Positions 1 to 8,752 of a stretch of 64,000 bases of DNA are shown here, piece after piece. Source of the stretch: Dendrophyllia cribrosa (taxonomy: Eukaryota > Cnidaria > Anthozoa > Scleractinia > Dendrophylliidae); assembly GCA_024195265.1 (NCBI GenBank), contig JAJLRJ010000013.1:15197662-15261661 (forward strand), given 5' to 3'. The notes below the pieces were generated by a model, which saw nothing but the letters and a program-made list of their open reading frames with translations, did not search any database and was not told where the DNA came from. The position numbers were made by a program, and so were the translations under genes. The first letter of the stretch is position 1. Each line of letters opens with the position of its first letter.

Positions 1-419
1 AGCTTATTAATTTTGTCTTGTGGTACGAGAAAACAACCCGACTGTACGCCTTTGCCAGATATTGATTTCACAATCTGAGAAGCACCTTCTGAAGCCAATC
101 CAGCAAGAGCTGATAGCCCAAGGGTTTTACCTATAGTTGGTGCTAGTGTCTTTCCAATACTTAAGATAGAAGTTAGTAGACTACCTCCAACCTGTTTTCT
201 GATATTACTTTTAACAAGTTTGATATCCATACCCTTATTCATCATACGATTCTTCTCCAATCTCTTCTTTACCATTGCTGGTACATATAGAATATCATTT
301 CCGTTCAGAGATTCATTTGATAGTCTGAGAACAATAGTTTCCCTTTTTTTGAAAGCATTGCTAAGATTCTTCTTTTGATTGTCAGACAAATTTACTTTGA
401 TTTCAAAAAGCTGAGTCAT
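1..419 (-). CDS. Partial virion-associated membrane-active protein (runs off window start)
   Basis: The frame opens at an ATG at 417-419 and is still open at base 1, so at least 139 residues are visible. The N-terminal half is charged. After a QVGGS motif comes a long Gly/Ala/Leu/Ile-rich segment, about residues 80-118, with runs such as LGLSALAGLASEGASQI, typical of membrane-active or amphipathic virion proteins. It lies just downstream of the capsid gene on the same strand and has its own upstream AT-rich motif (TTATATAACATATATTATA). I recall similar proteins in cnidarian Polinton-like elements, but the role, perhaps capsid-internal membrane lysis, is inference. The C-terminus is unseen. 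Confidence 0.6.
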   Translation of the reverse strand, partial: MTQLFEIKVNLSDNQKKNLSNAFKKRETIVLRLSNESLNGNDILYVPAMVKKRLEKNRMMNKGMDIKLVKSNIRKQVGGSLLTSILSIGKTLAPTIGKTLGLSALAGLASEGASQIVKSISGKGVQSGCFLVPQDKINK

Positions 420-521
420 TTGCTGTATATAATATATGTTATATAATTTTTTCCAGTTATAAAACATATATGAAATAAGGATATTTATTTTTATTAGTAA
501 TACATTACTTATTATACAATT

Positions 522-1808
522 TTACACTATAACCAATTCATTACCCACCTTGTCAATGACAACAGATTCTTCATATAGGACTACAGCATGAACATTGAAG
601 TTTGCAGCTGCATTCTGGCTTAGTCTATACCTGAAGATTAGCTGTTTCGGATCTCTTGTTATTTTTTCAGTTTGATACGTAAGATTAAAGTAAATCAACC
701 CATACAGAGAACTATAGTTTGCTAAGTTCAGCTGAGTTCCGCTGTTATAGTCATTTTTCCGCATAGTATATGACATCAAATCGTTAAAGATTCTCACTTT
801 TGATTCTGTATCATACTCTGTTTCTGGATAAAAGGCGCCATTTCCATATTCTAGTCTACAGTTTAAAAGGGAAGAGTTATTATTAGCAGCATTAAGTTTA
901 AAAGTGTCCATTAGATAAGGACTGTCTTCTTCAACTGCATCATTAGGCGGGTTTGTTCTTTTCAAGTAAACAAAAATGTGTTTGACATTGTCAATACTGC
1001 TTGAAATCTGGAAAAATCCTGATGATTGTGTAGGAGCTGATGCTTCGTACATTTCCCTTAAATATTTCCACTGAGTTTCTTTAAGAAATGAACTAACGAA
1101 ATTGTCATACAATGAATCCTTTGGAGTTAGTTTTGGCACCCAGAGCAAAAACCTGTTAACAACAATTCTTCCAGCATCAGTTCCATTAGCCATGTGAATG
1201 AGTTCACCATCGTTTTGTAGCTCAATGTTAAATTGTATTTGCATTGGTACAAGCATCTTATCTTCAAGTTCTTCAAAAAATGAGAACCTGTTCAATGGTA
1301 TGATCACATTAATGTTTTTAGGACCACCTGTACCATTATCGCGCAGAGCTTGAGTTTGCAACCTGCGAGCTTCAAATCCTGTGTTATTCGCAGCTGTTGT
1401 AGCATTCGTGTCCAAATACCAGAAACTGTTTTTAGCAACTGATCTACTGTAATCATCAGAATACTCTAGCAGGTTTTTAACAAAAGTGACTTTATGGAGA
1501 TTGTCAGTGTCATAAACTATTTTTCCTGCAGATTTAATCATTATGTGGTCAATTAAGGAATGCCCTCCACTAATTACCGTTATTCGATCAGCAGCAGCAT
1601 ATCCTGCTCCGTCTGCTAATTTCTGTAGTTGGAATTGGACTTCAATATAGGCATTGTACCAATCGTAGAAACTCGATCGATCATTAATTGTAAATTTATA
1701 ACCATTTTTCGTTTGGTGTTGACCGTTAGCTGGAGACCTGATTACATCATCGAGTTGGAATCGCACCAACTCATTTCTTTGTAGAAAATTATCCGTTCTA
1801 AAAGACAT
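522..1808 (-). CDS. Major capsid protein, double jelly-roll (Polinton/adintovirus type)
   Basis: This 428-residue protein has the size and beta-rich, low-cysteine composition of the double jelly-roll capsid proteins of Polintons and adintoviruses. It would trimerise into hexon-like capsomers. The N-terminus has charged and aromatic strands (KFTINDRSSFYDWYNAYIEV), and the C-terminal domain contains RDPKQLIFRYRL followed by a terminal strand ending in VIV. The ATG at 1806-1808 follows the element's promoter motif directly. It is the first of a set of leftward virion genes (basic protein, penton-like protein, PPxY protein lie upstream on the same strand). The frame is uninterrupted. Assignment rests on length, composition and context rather than alignment. 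Structure prediction should show two stacked eight-stranded barrels. Confidence 0.75.
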   Translation of the reverse strand: MSFRTDNFLQRNELVRFQLDDVIRSPANGQHQTKNGYKFTINDRSSFYDWYNAYIEVQFQLQKLADGAGYAAADRITVISGGHSLIDHIMIKSAGKIVYDTDNLHKVTFVKNLLEYSDDYSRSVAKNSFWYLDTNATTAANNTGFEARRLQTQALRDNGTGGPKNINVIIPLNRFSFFEELEDKMLVPMQIQFNIELQNDGELIHMANGTDAGRIVVNRFLLWVPKLTPKDSLYDNFVSSFLKETQWKYLREMYEASAPTQSSGFFQISSSIDNVKHIFVYLKRTNPPNDAVEEDSPYLMDTFKLNAANNNSSLLNCRLEYGNGAFYPETEYDTESKVRIFNDLMSYTMRKNDYNSGTQLNLANYSSLYGLIYFNLTYQTEKITRDPKQLIFRYRLSQNAAANFNVHAVVLYEESVVIDKVGNELVIV

Positions 1809-1858
1809 ATATTATTATGTTATATAATTTTAACAATTAAAAAATATATTCATTGATT

Positions 1859-2278
1859 CTATACAAATCTAACTCTACGTCTTCTCCTCAAACCATCTCC
1901 AGAAATGAGTCTATTCAGTATCATATCAGTACTTTCTTGATCTAGTTTTGGCTGATAATGTTGCTGCAGCTGTTTAATGGGTGAGGATGGAACAATTGCT
2001 GTTTGTCTTGTAGCTCCTTTTCTCAAATTTGTCAATCTTTTCATTATCAAATCACCAGATTTTTGAGATACCGCCTTACCCAGTCGCTCACCTGCATGGG
2101 ATATCCCCGATTCTAACGCCTTCTTTGCTATTGGCTTAGCAAATTTTTTGAAAACAGATGATGCAACACTCTTCAACGGTTTAAAAATATTATCAACGAT
2201 AATTCCCGATCCTTTGTGTCTGTATACAAATTTACCAAGTTTTGGATGGTAAAATCTTTTGAATTCATACGGTTTCAT
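1859..2278 (-). CDS. Small basic virion core/minor protein
   Basis: This 139-residue, strongly basic protein has an N-terminal aromatic/basic stretch, then an amphipathic Lys/Ala/Val helix-rich part (residues 29-62, with FKKFAKPIAKKALESG). It ends in an arginine cluster, GDGLRRRRRVRFV. Such proteins in Polinton-like and adenovirus-like particles usually bind packaged DNA or disrupt membranes. Which of these applies cannot be read from the sequence. It lies between the capsid and penton-like genes, only 50 bp from the capsid start, and has its own AT-rich motif (AATAATATAACATAATAGTA) before the ATG at 2276-2278. The frame is intact. Confidence 0.6.
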   Translation of the reverse strand: MKPYEFKRFYHPKLGKFVYRHKGSGIIVDNIFKPLKSVASSVFKKFAKPIAKKALESGISHAGERLGKAVSQKSGDLIMKRLTNLRKGATRQTAIVPSSPIKQLQQHYQPKLDQESTDMILNRLISGDGLRRRRRVRFV

Positions 2279-2295
2279 TATACTATTATGTTATA

Positions 2296-3042
2296 TTATT
2301 CTATACTTTTCAGAATCAGTGAGAAAGCTGTATCTGCGCCATTCAAGTTAACTAATCTTCTTTTTCCATCTGTGATGTATATTCGGATACTACTGATAGT
2401 ATTTTTATTAACTGGGTTATATGTAACCCGTTTAGGTTCTAAAGTGAAGCTATAACTAGGTTGGAGTACACTGGTAGAGAAGCTATAAATGATGTCTGTA
2501 TCTTGACCGTCGACAAGTGAATCATTAATTAGGTCACAATGGATATTCAAAATATCGGTGTCTTGACTTAGATTTGATACTCTAGGACCAATATTTGTTC
2601 CACTTGTCAATACTGTCTTATCAAACCCGATTAGATCATTAAAATTGGAATGCGTTAAATCAAGCTGATAATTCTGAGCCAATGTAATCGTAACCCTAAA
2701 TGTTGTCTGATCAAATTCAAGAGTGATTGGATATTCATCACCGTTCTTTGTTATATCTTTTATATATTCATCGAAATCAGTATAATTCCATACTCCTGAT
2801 GGAAATTGTATGTTGTGATAAGTTGTACCATTATTAGAGCTATATTTTATTAATTGATTGTTGTATCCTGCGTTAACATTGAACCATGTGAAACTCATAT
2901 TGATAATTCTGTTAAGACCGATAACATATTGAGAATTACTATCCAATATCATTTGTCTAGTAAATTTTGTTGTGAAATCTTCAGGTTTATTATTTAATTG
3001 GGACTTCACACTATAGGAGGATAATACTATCTCTCGTTCCAT
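2296..3042 (-). CDS. Minor capsid (penton-like, single jelly-roll) protein
   Basis: The 248-residue product is predicted to be almost all beta strand. It starts with MEREIVLSSYSVKSQLNN and ends with a conserved-looking block containing SSIRIYITDGKRRLVNLNG, which I associate with the minor capsid (penton) protein of Polintons. The expected role is a single jelly-roll pentamer at capsid vertices. It sits immediately upstream of the basic protein on the same strand, 17 bp apart, in the usual penton-with-capsid neighbourhood. The upstream motif ATATAATGTAACTTTATTAT abuts the ATG. No stop or frameshift is seen. Confidence 0.7.
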   Translation of the reverse strand: MEREIVLSSYSVKSQLNNKPEDFTTKFTRQMILDSNSQYVIGLNRIINMSFTWFNVNAGYNNQLIKYSSNNGTTYHNIQFPSGVWNYTDFDEYIKDITKNGDEYPITLEFDQTTFRVTITLAQNYQLDLTHSNFNDLIGFDKTVLTSGTNIGPRVSNLSQDTDILNIHCDLINDSLVDGQDTDIIYSFSTSVLQPSYSFTLEPKRVTYNPVNKNTISSIRIYITDGKRRLVNLNGADTAFSLILKSIE

Positions 3043-3053
3043 ATATAATAAAG

Positions 3054-3245
3054 TTACATTATATTTTTAAAATATTGACCATACAATTTATTATACTGCG
3101 ATCTATTGATTTTCGATATTTTCAATAATGTGTCCAATATAGTTACTCCCATATTTCGCATCTCAATGCTGGTATTCCCTGCCAATCTTTCACCAATAAT
3201 CAATTCCAATTTTTTTAAAAGCTGCTTTACATCATTAAAAAACAT
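3054..3245 (-). CDS. Small 63-residue protein of unknown function
   Basis: A short frame starting MFFNDVKQLLKKLE, rich in Leu, Ile and Lys and mostly helical by eye. Its start overlaps the last 19 bases of the PPxY gene upstream and its stop lies 9 bp from the penton-like gene, so it fits tightly in the leftward virion gene row. I do not recognise a family. The dense packing and the ATATT just before the ATG are the main arguments that it is real. Confidence 0.45.
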   Translation of the reverse strand: MFFNDVKQLLKKLELIIGERLAGNTSIEMRNMGVTILDTLLKISKINRSQYNKLYGQYFKNIM

Positions 3246-4069
3246 AATATTTCCACCTCTCTGTTTTTTCCCCGACTCTGGATTCCAGAACCTTTTATTG
3301 TTTCCAATTTAGTATTATAATGTTTTATGTATTCATTTAAAGTATCTCTCGCATTGTCTATTCTTTTGTTTCGCATTTGTCTCTCAGCTTCTGATATAGC
3401 CCCAATTTTGAACTGTTTTGTAACATGTGACTTATAACCACTTAATTGACTCCTTTTTGATTTTGCATCATTTATAATCTTATTAAGATAGGCCCTAGTC
3501 TTTTTATTTGTCATTTCTGGTTGATTTAACCTCATTTCCACATTTTCATAATCCGTAATACCAATATCATTCAAAATCTCATTACTTATATCTTCATCAT
3601 CTAATCCATAGTCCATCTCTTCTTCATATTTTGGTGGTAATTCATCTGGTTCATCACCAAAGTACTGAGGATCAACATAAATATCCTTATTTCCTTCCAG
3701 AAGATCTTGTAAAGATTCTTCATATGTTGGTGGTTTTGGCACCAGTTGTTTCTCTTGATTTGGTGGGACATAATCACCAAATAAATCATCAACTTGCATG
3801 TCTTCGAAAGGGTCAACTTCAGGCATGTAGTCAATACCTTGGTCACCTTTTTTAGGTGCTCGTTTCTTTCTTATAGGTACCCTTAAATTTAAATTACTGT
3901 CGATAACATCATCTAATTTACTAGTTACTGGTTTGAATACCTTCGTCAACGATTCCTGACTTATCTGCTGACCAAGATTATGTTTTGTGATTGCATCATG
4001 AACATAATTAATTTTATTTCCTAATTCAGATTTTCTTTTTGCAAGTTCTTTCCATTTAAGTAAACTCAT
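3227..4069 (-). CDS. Virion-associated protein with two PPxY late-domain motifs
   Basis: The 280-residue protein has a basic helical N-terminus (residues 1-60), a KKRAPKK cluster near 68-74, a very acidic, proline-rich middle, and a basic helical C-terminus. The middle contains PPTY at 113-116 followed by EESL, and LPPKY at 144-148. PPxY motifs are known ligands of WW domains of Nedd4-type ubiquitin ligases and serve in release or entry of several enveloped and non-enveloped animal viruses. A similar use here is inference. Position in the virion block suggests a minor capsid or precursor protein. The ATG at 4067-4069 faces the divergent ATPase promoter region. Confidence 0.6.
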   Translation of the reverse strand: MSLLKWKELAKRKSELGNKINYVHDAITKHNLGQQISQESLTKVFKPVTSKLDDVIDSNLNLRVPIRKKRAPKKGDQGIDYMPEVDPFEDMQVDDLFGDYVPPNQEKQLVPKPPTYEESLQDLLEGNKDIYVDPQYFGDEPDELPPKYEEEMDYGLDDEDISNEILNDIGITDYENVEMRLNQPEMTNKKTRAYLNKIINDAKSKRSQLSGYKSHVTKQFKIGAISEAERQMRNKRIDNARDTLNEYIKHYNTKLETIKGSGIQSRGKNREVEILCFLMM

Positions 4070-4205
4070 TTATTGTTATATTATTACGTTACATAAAATT
4101 TGGAAATCATATATAAAAAAGAGCATTTTACACCGTGTTGTACACTGTGTTGTACACCGTGTTATACACCATGTTATATTGAAATAATATACCCATATAA
4201 TATAA
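4070..4205. promoter_or_regulatory. Divergent promoter region with four 12-bp repeats
   Basis: This spacer separates the leftward virion genes from the rightward ATPase gene. At 4129-4176 it holds four consecutive 12-mers close to TACACCGTGTTG, each with an internal near-palindrome ACACNGTGT. AT-rich start motifs flank both sides: AACGTAATAATATAAC before the leftward gene and AATATACCCATATAATATAA before the ATPase ATG. A bidirectional control region is the natural reading. Confidence 0.55.
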
Positions 4206-4847
4206 ATGATAATACCAAATTACGATGCCGATGATGATGTAACCTCAAATTATAAACAGTTATATCCTTTCATGCCTGACCGATGCTTCCGGATGCTAAT
4301 TTGCGGCCCATCTGGGTCAGGAAAAACAAACGTTCTGCTAGACATGATCTATAGGCTACTCTATTTCGATAAAATTTATCTATATGCTAAAAACTTGGAA
4401 CAATCAAAATATCAACATTTACTGGAAACATTGAAACCAATCAGTGAAGAGGTGGGTTACCCAATTATTGAAGCAAGTAATGATCAAATATTGCCTTTGT
4501 CCGAATTAAATTGTGATAACCAAAAGTTGGTTATTTTTGATGACTATCTTAATACTGGTAGTAAAAATGATGCAGAAATAAGAAACTACTACACTAACTC
4601 AAGAAACAAAAATTGCAGTTGCATATATCTTAGTCAATCGTTTTATGACACTGACAAATGTATCCGTCTTAACTCTACACATTACTGCATTTTTGAATTT
4701 CCTTCTCCAAACGAACAAAACAGGATTAGTAGAGAGCTTGGTATAAAAAAATCTGACTATGAAAAAGCCACTAATGATTCATATTGCTTCATATATATTG
4801 ATAAACCAAGGAAATTCACAACCAAGAATTTCAATGAAAAAATATAA
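4206..4847 (+). CDS. Genome-packaging ATPase (FtsK/HerA-A32 type)
   Basis: A 213-residue P-loop ATPase. The Walker A motif GPSGSGKT is at residues 34-41 and a Walker B-like strand KLVIFDDY lies near 110-117. A Ser/Thr-Gln segment, CIYLSQSFYD, follows at the place of the sensor motif. Length and layout fit the A32-like packaging ATPases of Polintons and nucleocytoplasmic DNA viruses, which drive genome entry into the capsid. It is the first rightward gene after the divergent promoter and ends 19 bp before the fibre gene. The frame is intact. Confidence 0.85.
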   Translation: MIIPNYDADDDVTSNYKQLYPFMPDRCFRMLICGPSGSGKTNVLLDMIYRLLYFDKIYLYAKNLEQSKYQHLLETLKPISEEVGYPIIEASNDQILPLSELNCDNQKLVIFDDYLNTGSKNDAEIRNYYTNSRNKNCSCIYLSQSFYDTDKCIRLNSTHYCIFEFPSPNEQNRISRELGIKKSDYEKATNDSYCFIYIDKPRKFTTKNFNEKI

Positions 4848-4866
4848 TATACTCATATTATATATA

Positions 4867-7107
4867 ATGAGTTATTCAAACGGATTACTACCATCAACAA
4901 CAACAACAACAACAACATCACAAGGGCCACCAGGCCCGCCAGGCGTTGGCTTCAAATTGACAGATGATGGTAATTATGATATGCAAAATAAAAAAATAGT
5001 AAATATAGGAACAGTTACTGGTTTGAATGATGTAGTTGATTTCAAATTTATTAGAAATACATTTGTTAGTAAGCATTTACCATTAGTTACAGCAAATCTT
5101 GATATGAAAAACAATAATATAAGAAATTTAAAAACACCAATTTCAGAAAAAGATGCTGTTAATAAAGAGTATGGAGACACGCATTATTTAAAATTAGATG
5201 GAACAACTCATATGGTGGGGGATCTTGATATGCGGGGACATAAATTAATTCTTCCTGGTGAAATTGATATGGACCGAAAATTGATTACAAATATGGATAC
5301 AGATGAAAACAATGATCTTTGTGCAACTAATATGATAACTCTTAAAAATTATAGTAATAAAAAAGCTAATATTACAGATGCATATATGAAAAACAAAAGA
5401 ATAGTATTGACTGATCACTCAGATGCTGATTATCATGCTTTATTAAACATTCAAGCAGGTGGGGATAATGATGCTTTCCCTTTTTACCATGGGAAGACAC
5501 ATTTTTTAAATTATGACGGTCAACAATATGATGCGAAGAATAAGAAAATCATAAATATCAACACAGATGAAAACCAAGATCTTTCAGCTGTGAATATGAT
5601 AACTCTAAAAAAATATCATCCCGATGTTCCTGATCACACTCATGAAGTTACTAAAAACATTGATTTGAAAGAACTTTTTAATATTGTTAAGTCGAAACAA
5701 CAGACATACTTGGATTTAGCTGCAAATTACAACAATCTCGTTAGTTACAACGACGTGAAAAACATTTTTCTTTCTCGTAAAGAAATGCTTTCTATGGAAA
5801 CGGGCCTTGATATGAATAAAAATACGATCTTCAATGTAAAAGATCCAATAGCAGTTGATCACGCTACAAATAAAGGATATGTTGACACAAAAACTGGTGA
5901 TAACAACACAAGAATAAATCAAAATACGAATGCAATAAATAATTTAGAAACACTCAAACTTGATAAAACTATTTCCAGCGATCTTGATATGGGAGATAAA
6001 AAGATTGTTAATCTAGCAACTCCTAAACCAAATGAGAATGACGCTGCTATAAATGTTTCATTCTTCAACACCGAACTCAATGATTCCAATACAAACTTGT
6101 ACACACGAATAACGGATGATTATAAGAGTTATGTAAACAAGTCACATATAAATACCTCTACAGCTAAAAAAGATGTTTTCAGATACATGATGGAAGATGT
6201 TAATCAGAGCTCGTCGGAGAGTAATATTGTTGTTAATGGTATTATCGATTTTGTATCCAGTCCACACAAAATTAACAAGAAAGCCTATGATATAACTATT
6301 ACGACAGACAATAACGATGACTTCGCGTCAAGGATAGGTTTTAATGCACTAAATCTTTCTCAAGGTGAGTACACTATGGTGATTGAGTTTTTCGTTCCAG
6401 ATAAAGCTTATATTAGTTCAACAACTGTCAGTGTTGTATCAACAGTCATTAATATTGGGCAGCAAACTACAAAGATATTTAGCACTGAAGGATATACGAA
6501 AAGTATTGTTAATTTACACAAGTGGCAGGTTTCTCCTCCTGAATATATAATGATAGATCTTCATGGTAGTATAACAAAAGGAAATACAAATAAAGCACAT
6601 CTAATCGTTTATGGTGTTCAAGGACATGTCTCGAGTGTTGATTCAGATGTATTTGATTCTATTTATACAATCGAAAATGGAAAAATGACAATGGAGACAG
6701 ATATTGATTTAAATGGTAGAAACATAATTGGTTTACCTATAAAGAAACAAAAATTCATATTTTTAGGCAATTATATGAAAAATAAGAACACTAATGATAT
6801 CATATTCAACGGTTCATCATCATTTATTGCGTTAACTAATTTAAAAATAGTAAAATTATGGTTGATAATATTGGACGATAAGCCGCCTGAAGGATACAAA
6901 AAAATGGTTATATTAATCGGTAACAATTCATTTGGACCCCAAAATTGGAATAAAGCATCGAATAAAATTTATTACACTTTCAATATAGCGTCATCAGTTA
7001 TCAATTTCAATGAAGATACAGTTGTACGAATCAAATTAATATCAATTGATCATATTACATATGCACCTTATAATTGCCATATCAGTGTACTTTTTGAAGA
7101 GTTTTAA
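4867..7107 (+). CDS. Fibre-like protein with collagen-like stretch and repeated tail-fibre motifs
   Basis: I place the start at the ATG at 4867 (MSYSNGLL), since it directly follows the AT-rich promoter. An in-frame ATG at 4759 lies inside the ATPase gene. The 746-residue product begins with a threonine run and a short collagen-like GPPGPPG. It then carries about six to seven imperfect repeats of the form LDMxxxxIxNLxxPxxxxDAxNxxY, as in phage tail fibres, with one repeat family joined by TDENxDLxAxNMITLK. The last 250 residues are beta-rich and probably form a globular head. The expected role is a trimeric spike for host attachment. It could instead be a minor surface protein. No break is visible. 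Confidence 0.65.
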   Translation: MSYSNGLLPSTTTTTTTSQGPPGPPGVGFKLTDDGNYDMQNKKIVNIGTVTGLNDVVDFKFIRNTFVSKHLPLVTANLDMKNNNIRNLKTPISEKDAVNKEYGDTHYLKLDGTTHMVGDLDMRGHKLILPGEIDMDRKLITNMDTDENNDLCATNMITLKNYSNKKANITDAYMKNKRIVLTDHSDADYHALLNIQAGGDNDAFPFYHGKTHFLNYDGQQYDAKNKKIININTDENQDLSAVNMITLKKYHPDVPDHTHEVTKNIDLKELFNIVKSKQQTYLDLAANYNNLVSYNDVKNIFLSRKEMLSMETGLDMNKNTIFNVKDPIAVDHATNKGYVDTKTGDNNTRINQNTNAINNLETLKLDKTISSDLDMGDKKIVNLATPKPNENDAAINVSFFNTELNDSNTNLYTRITDDYKSYVNKSHINTSTAKKDVFRYMMEDVNQSSSESNIVVNGIIDFVSSPHKINKKAYDITITTDNNDDFASRIGFNALNLSQGEYTMVIEFFVPDKAYISSTTVSVVSTVINIGQQTTKIFSTEGYTKSIVNLHKWQVSPPEYIMIDLHGSITKGNTNKAHLIVYGVQGHVSSVDSDVFDSIYTIENGKMTMETDIDLNGRNIIGLPIKKQKFIFLGNYMKNKNTNDIIFNGSSSFIALTNLKIVKLWLIILDDKPPEGYKKMVILIGNNSFGPQNWNKASNKIYYTFNIASSVINFNEDTVVRIKLISIDHITYAPYNCHISVLFEEF

Positions 7108-7139
7108 TATATAATTATCTAATATATTGATATATATAA

Positions 7140-7541
7140 ATGTCAATTCTTGCACAGTCAATTAATTTTTGTAATAAATTTTTCACAACCCAAAAAAACC
7201 TACATCCTAATACTAAAGATGAAATATTAAAATCGGCTTTAATATATCAATTTTTGTACGTTAACTATTTGAATAAGCCAATATCATTTAACCAAATATT
7301 AGAAAAACACTCTGACATTGGATTAATAGGACCAGGTTCTTGTACTCTAAATACCAAATACCAATTTTTAATTAAACATGCTATTTTTCATGATGCATTT
7401 GGAAGATTTTACAATGACTATGAAAAGGGGCCTGGATACACATATTGCTGCCTTTCAATACCGAAGAAATTAAAAAGATCTCCAATAATGGGTCAAATCT
7501 CTGGATTATTATATTGCCTCATTTCAAATCCTAAAATTTAA
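7140..7541 (+). CDS. 133-residue protein, possible phospholipase A2-like fold
   Basis: The protein has a loop GLIGPGSCT (residues 61-69) and then FHDAFGRFY (83-91). The spacing between the Gly-rich loop and the His-Asp pair is about 20 residues. That is close to the calcium-binding loop and HD catalytic pair of parvovirus-type phospholipase A2 domains, used for endosome escape. The remainder is unlike anything I recognise. The usual second catalytic aspartate is not obvious, so an inactive or convergent motif is possible. It lies 32 bp after the fibre gene, with a promoter motif (ATATATTGATATATATAA) before its ATG. Confidence 0.5.
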   Translation: MSILAQSINFCNKFFTTQKNLHPNTKDEILKSALIYQFLYVNYLNKPISFNQILEKHSDIGLIGPGSCTLNTKYQFLIKHAIFHDAFGRFYNDYEKGPGYTYCCLSIPKKLKRSPIMGQISGLLYCLISNPKI

Positions 7542-7568
7542 TTATTATTATCCAAATATATAATATAA

Positions 7569-8057
7569 ATGACTGAAACAGACATCTTCAATTTTAATCA
7601 TATTGATAAAAGCATCAGCAAAGAAAAACTATCTGAAATCAAAGCATTATATCGATTTTATCACAAGCGTTTTTGGTGCTATAAGAAGGCTTTCAAATAT
7701 TTCAAGAGATTGAATTTAGCTATTAATTTATCATCAGTTTCTTTAATATCCATTGGTACAATAGCTGGTTCAATAACATTGAACCCTATTATTTTAGGAG
7801 TAATTAGTGGTAGTGGTTTATTGATTAAGACATACAGCGAAATTAAAAACTATAAAAGAAAAATAGAAATGTCTAAATTTGCATACACAACATATGAGAA
7901 GGTACTCGTTGATTTACGGTCTTTTTTAAGAGGAATGCAATTTAACCATATCAATTTTATCAATAATATGAGGTTGCTAGACGAAACGATAATTGATCTT
8001 TGTACTCTTGATGAAAAATTTGAGAAACAATATGATAAAAAATTCACTTCCGAGTAA
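7569..8057 (+). CDS. Two-transmembrane-segment protein of unknown function
   Basis: The 162-residue protein has a charged helical N-terminus with a conserved-looking YRFYHKRFWCYKKAF block. Two hydrophobic segments follow at about residues 50-68 and 71-88, separated by a short turn containing NP, then a helical tail with RSFLRG. The layout resembles small 2-TM proteins encoded by cnidarian Polinton-like elements, and loosely SLATT-type membrane proteins. I do not assign a function. It ends the rightward gene row of this element and is preceded by AAATATATAATATAA at the ATG. Confidence 0.5.
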   Translation: MTETDIFNFNHIDKSISKEKLSEIKALYRFYHKRFWCYKKAFKYFKRLNLAINLSSVSLISIGTIAGSITLNPIILGVISGSGLLIKTYSEIKNYKRKIEMSKFAYTTYEKVLVDLRSFLRGMQFNHINFINNMRLLDETIIDLCTLDEKFEKQYDKKFTSE

Positions 8058-8140
8058 ACTTTTAGAGTAAATTTTACTAACAAACTTTTCATTCAATAAC
8101 TCATTCATAGGGAAAACCCCCTTTGCATGACGATATTGGA

Positions 8141-8713
8141 TCATTTATTAATAATTGTTTGTATTTGATCACCTATTAACAATAGGATATTATCCCAATA
8201 TTGTTTATAGCAAGTTAATGTTCTTTTCGATTTAGATAAAGGTATATCATTTTCAATTGGTAATTTTAACATCTTAAATAATTGTTTTAAAATGTAATCA
8301 ATATTTATCATACGTTTTCGGTTTCCATTTATCTGTGGCAAAATTTTATCTATCTCCTCAAAAATTTTCATGATTTTAGTTCTATTATTGATTGATATCT
8401 GTAATTTGTGTTGGCTACAGATGTTATTTATTGTGTTTTGGATATGATATTTCCGATGATATACCGATTTTCGCCGTATTTTATACATACTCTCATAAAA
8501 ATTAACATACTCTTTAACATAATTATATCCATGTACGGAACCACAATTTAGACAAACACTCATGCCATCTATACTATTTATATCTTGTTCACTACAGCAT
8601 GACTTGACCACTATCACACTTCTGTCAACTTCTGCCAATTGCTCATCACAAAAGGGACAGGTCAACTCTCCCATATTCTCAAATTCATCATGAATTTCCA
8701 AATTACAATTCAT
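8141..8713 (-). CDS. Zinc-ribbon transcription factor, VLTF3/TFIIB-like
   Basis: The 190-residue protein has two CxxC pairs (CPFC at 19-22, CLNC at 54-57) that can form a zinc ribbon. A helical domain follows with SVYHRKYHI (84-91), NRKRMIN and later SKSKRTLTCYKQYW. This pairing is the pattern of poxvirus late transcription factor 3-like proteins found in large DNA viruses and many Polinton-like elements, thought to direct late transcription. Assignment is by motif only, and a generic TFIIB-like factor is the alternative. The start motif ATATAATCTCATATAATA lies just upstream. Confidence 0.6.
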   Translation of the reverse strand: MNCNLEIHDEFENMGELTCPFCDEQLAEVDRSVIVVKSCCSEQDINSIDGMSVCLNCGSVHGYNYVKEYVNFYESMYKIRRKSVYHRKYHIQNTINNICSQHKLQISINNRTKIMKIFEEIDKILPQINGNRKRMINIDYILKQLFKMLKLPIENDIPLSKSKRTLTCYKQYWDNILLLIGDQIQTIINK

Positions 8714-8752
8714 TCTATACTATTATATGAGATTATATTTTTAAAACAATAG

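Noticed and set aside
4759..4866. Longer start for the fibre gene
   Set aside because: It would overlap the ATPase gene by about 90 bp, while the ATG at 4867 has the promoter motif directly upstream.
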